Part shown: positions 5,886 to 6,975 of the stretch, one piece after another
Layout of the letters: each line of letters opens with the position of its first letter
Numbering within the stretch: the first letter of the stretch is position 1
DNA from: DATGIQ01 sp035295665
Lineage (GTDB): Bacteria > Planctomycetota > Planctomycetia > Gemmatales > Gemmataceae
Direction of reading: 5' to 3'
Assembly: GCA_035295665.1 (NCBI GenBank)
Contig: DATGIQ010000108.1
Location: forward strand, 1-6,975
DNA length: 6,975 bases
Made by a program: the position numbers and the translations under genes
The notes under the pieces: model-generated
Seen by the model: only the letters and a program-made list of their open reading frames with translations
The model's database searches: none
Told to the model about the DNA's origin: nothing

Positions 5886-5936
5886 ATGGAGCCCATCCAG
5901 AAACCGAACATGCTGCGCGGGAGCGGATCCAGATGA
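5886..5936 (+). CDS. Possible 16-codon leader ORF coupled to the ComA-like gene
   Basis: ATG at 5886 opens MEPIQKPNMLRGSGSR and ends at TGA (5934-5936), which overlaps the next gene's start as ATGA (5933-5936). The upstream GGGAAGGA ends four bases before ATG and is stronger than the site before 5933 (GGGAG, nine bases upstream). This may be a short leader peptide that brings ribosomes to the main gene. Chance is possible, since the ORF is very short and no homology is recognisable. Confidence 0.35.
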   Translation: MEPIQKPNMLRGSGSR

Positions 5937-6775
5937 TCTCATCAACAGCAACCAGAGATGAACGTGCGTTCGACTTCCTGCGCATCAACGAGCGTCCGCC
6001 GAAGCCGCGCACACGGGGAGTTACCGAAATCCGCGGACCGTACTACACGCCGATGGGCAAGCACTACCTTCAGGACATCCTGGAAACGGTGGGCACCTAT
6101 GTGGACACGCTGAAGTTTGCGGGCGGCTCCTTCGCTCTCATGCCGAGGCGTGCCGTCCGGGAATTGATTGATCTCTGCCACACCCACCAGGTCTTGGTGT
6201 CCACGGGCGGCTTCATCGAATTCGTCCTGGGCCAGGGATCGGAAGCCGTGCACCGCTATATCGGCGAATGCAAAGAGCTTGGCTTCGATATCATCGAGGT
6301 TTCGAGCGGCTTCATCACGATGCCGCTGGAAGACCTGGTTCGCGTCGTCGAAGCCGTGCAGAAGGCCGGAGTGAAGGCCAAGCCGGAAGTCGGCATTCAG
6401 TTTGGCGCGGGCGGAGCCAGCGCGGTCACGGAGTTGGAAGCCGAAGGGACGCGGGAACCCGACTGGGCCATTCACCAGGCCCGCCGCTTTCTGGAAGCAG
6501 GGGCTTACCAGATCATGATTGAATCCGAGGGGATCACCGAAAATGTCCGGAGCTGGCGCACCGATGTGGTCGCCCGGATCGTCAACGCCTTGGGGCTGGA
6601 CAAGGTCATGTTCGAGGCGGCCGACCCGGAAGTGTTTGCCTGGTACATCAAGAACTACGGCCCGGACGTGAATCTCTTCGTGGACCATAGCCAAATTGTC
6701 CAGCTGGAATGCCTCCGCTCCGGCATCTGGGGGACCAAGAGTCTCTGGGGCCGAGTGCTCACATACAAAGGCTGA
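5933..6775 (+). CDS. Phosphosulfolactate synthase (ComA)/HSA32-like protein (280 aa)
   Basis: The protein follows the ComA-type TIM barrel along its full length. It has KPRTRGVTEIRGPYYTPMG (24-42), VDTLKFAGGSFALMP (57-71), VLVSTGGFIEFVLGQG (87-102) and LGFDIIEVSSGFITMP (116-131). KAKPEVGIQFGAGG (148-161) holds the conserved Lys-Pro-Glu. It ends with IMIESEGITENVRSWRTDVV (194-213), MFEAAD (226-231), VNLFVDHSQIVQLECLRSG (246-264) and a short tail. Methanogen ComA adds sulfite to phosphoenolpyruvate in coenzyme M synthesis; the plant relative HSA32 is a heat-stress protein. Bacteria rarely make coenzyme M, so the substrate here is open. It is probably cytoplasmic. The start at 5933 has GGGAG nine bases upstream, and no in-frame upstream ATG or GTG exists before a stop. 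The dehydrogenase start follows after 83 bp. Confidence 0.87.
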   Translation: MISSTATRDERAFDFLRINERPPKPRTRGVTEIRGPYYTPMGKHYLQDILETVGTYVDTLKFAGGSFALMPRRAVRELIDLCHTHQVLVSTGGFIEFVLGQGSEAVHRYIGECKELGFDIIEVSSGFITMPLEDLVRVVEAVQKAGVKAKPEVGIQFGAGGASAVTELEAEGTREPDWAIHQARRFLEAGAYQIMIESEGITENVRSWRTDVVARIVNALGLDKVMFEAADPEVFAWYIKNYGPDVNLFVDHSQIVQLECLRSGIWGTKSLWGRVLTYKG

Positions 6776-6858
6776 GCGGTCATCCATTGATCTCGGGCGC
6801 ATCCGGACTTCTACAGCCGGAGGGCTTTCCCGGTACGTTATCAAGGAGGGAGCCTTCT

Positions 6859-6975
6859 ATGCGTGCCATGATCCTTGAGGCAGCCCACACGCCGCTGCGG
6901 CAAGCAGACCTGCCGCCGCCCCAACCGGGTCCGGAGCAAGTGCTTCTCCAAGTTCACGCCTGTGGCGTCTGCCGG
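6859..6975 (+). CDS. Zinc-dependent alcohol dehydrogenase (MDR family), N-terminal part, runs off the window
   Basis: The 39 codons seen read MRAMILEAAHTPLRQADLPP followed by PQPGPEQVLLQVHACGVCR. The V(H/K)ACGVCR motif (32-39) is the start of the catalytic zinc site of medium-chain dehydrogenases, with Cys38 the expected zinc ligand. The family oxidises or reduces alcohols and aldehydes with NAD(P). Substrate range cannot be judged without the rest. AAGGAGG (6843-6849) lies nine bases before the ATG. It follows the ComA-like gene on the same strand after 83 bp without an obvious terminator, so co-transcription is plausible. Confidence 0.87.
   Translation, partial: MRAMILEAAHTPLRQADLPPPQPGPEQVLLQVHACGVCR

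Noticed and set aside
5942..6844. Minus-strand open frame of 300 codons antisense to the ComA-like gene
   Set aside because: It is a shadow of a GC-rich gene; the plus strand matches ComA/HSA32 throughout.

Overview
The window looks like a GC-rich bacterial chromosome. Its left half (about 1-2900) is an accessory region with a transposase tail, a decayed serine recombinase, a repeated small-gene leader and a WD40 gene. The right half (about 2900-6975) is an ordinary genic region. Seven-blade WD40 proteins, a resolvase of this style, a DUF1579-like protein, an HPP membrane protein and a bacterial phosphosulfolactate synthase-like (HSA32-like) protein would fit a planctomycete such as a Gemmatales member. 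That assignment is an inference from gene content. Nitrospirota-like or Methylomirabilota-like bacteria are not excluded.

Left half. Bases 1-131 encode the C-terminus of an IS66-type transposase. A 77-residue small protein (345-578) overlaps by ATGA the start of a serine recombinase gene (575-1499). The recombinase has lost its catalytic serine, carries an in-frame stop and is broken by several frame changes. A minus-strand gene (1671-2717) encodes an exported or membrane-anchored WD40 propeller. In the gap upstream of it (2760-2858) lies a second, truncated copy of the leader and first codons of the 77-residue gene. The two copies are direct repeats that bracket the recombinase remnant and the WD40 gene. 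They match better in the untranslated leader than in the coding part. This is the least expected structure in the window.

Right half. A DUF1579-like beta-barrel protein (2923-3420) is followed by a gap of roughly 390 bp. Next come a small disordered-looking protein (3814-4002) and a DUF362 protein (4058-4966) on the same strand. A minus-strand HPP-family membrane protein (5022-5618) converges on the DUF362 gene. Divergent from HPP is a ComA/HSA32-like protein (5933-6775), preceded by a possible 16-codon leader ORF whose stop overlaps its start. A zinc-dependent alcohol dehydrogenase begins at 6859 and runs off the end.

The right-half genes do not form a recognisable single pathway. The ComA-like and dehydrogenase genes are close enough to be co-transcribed, as are the small protein and DUF362. 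I see no CRISPR array, tRNA or rRNA. I see no clear defence system.
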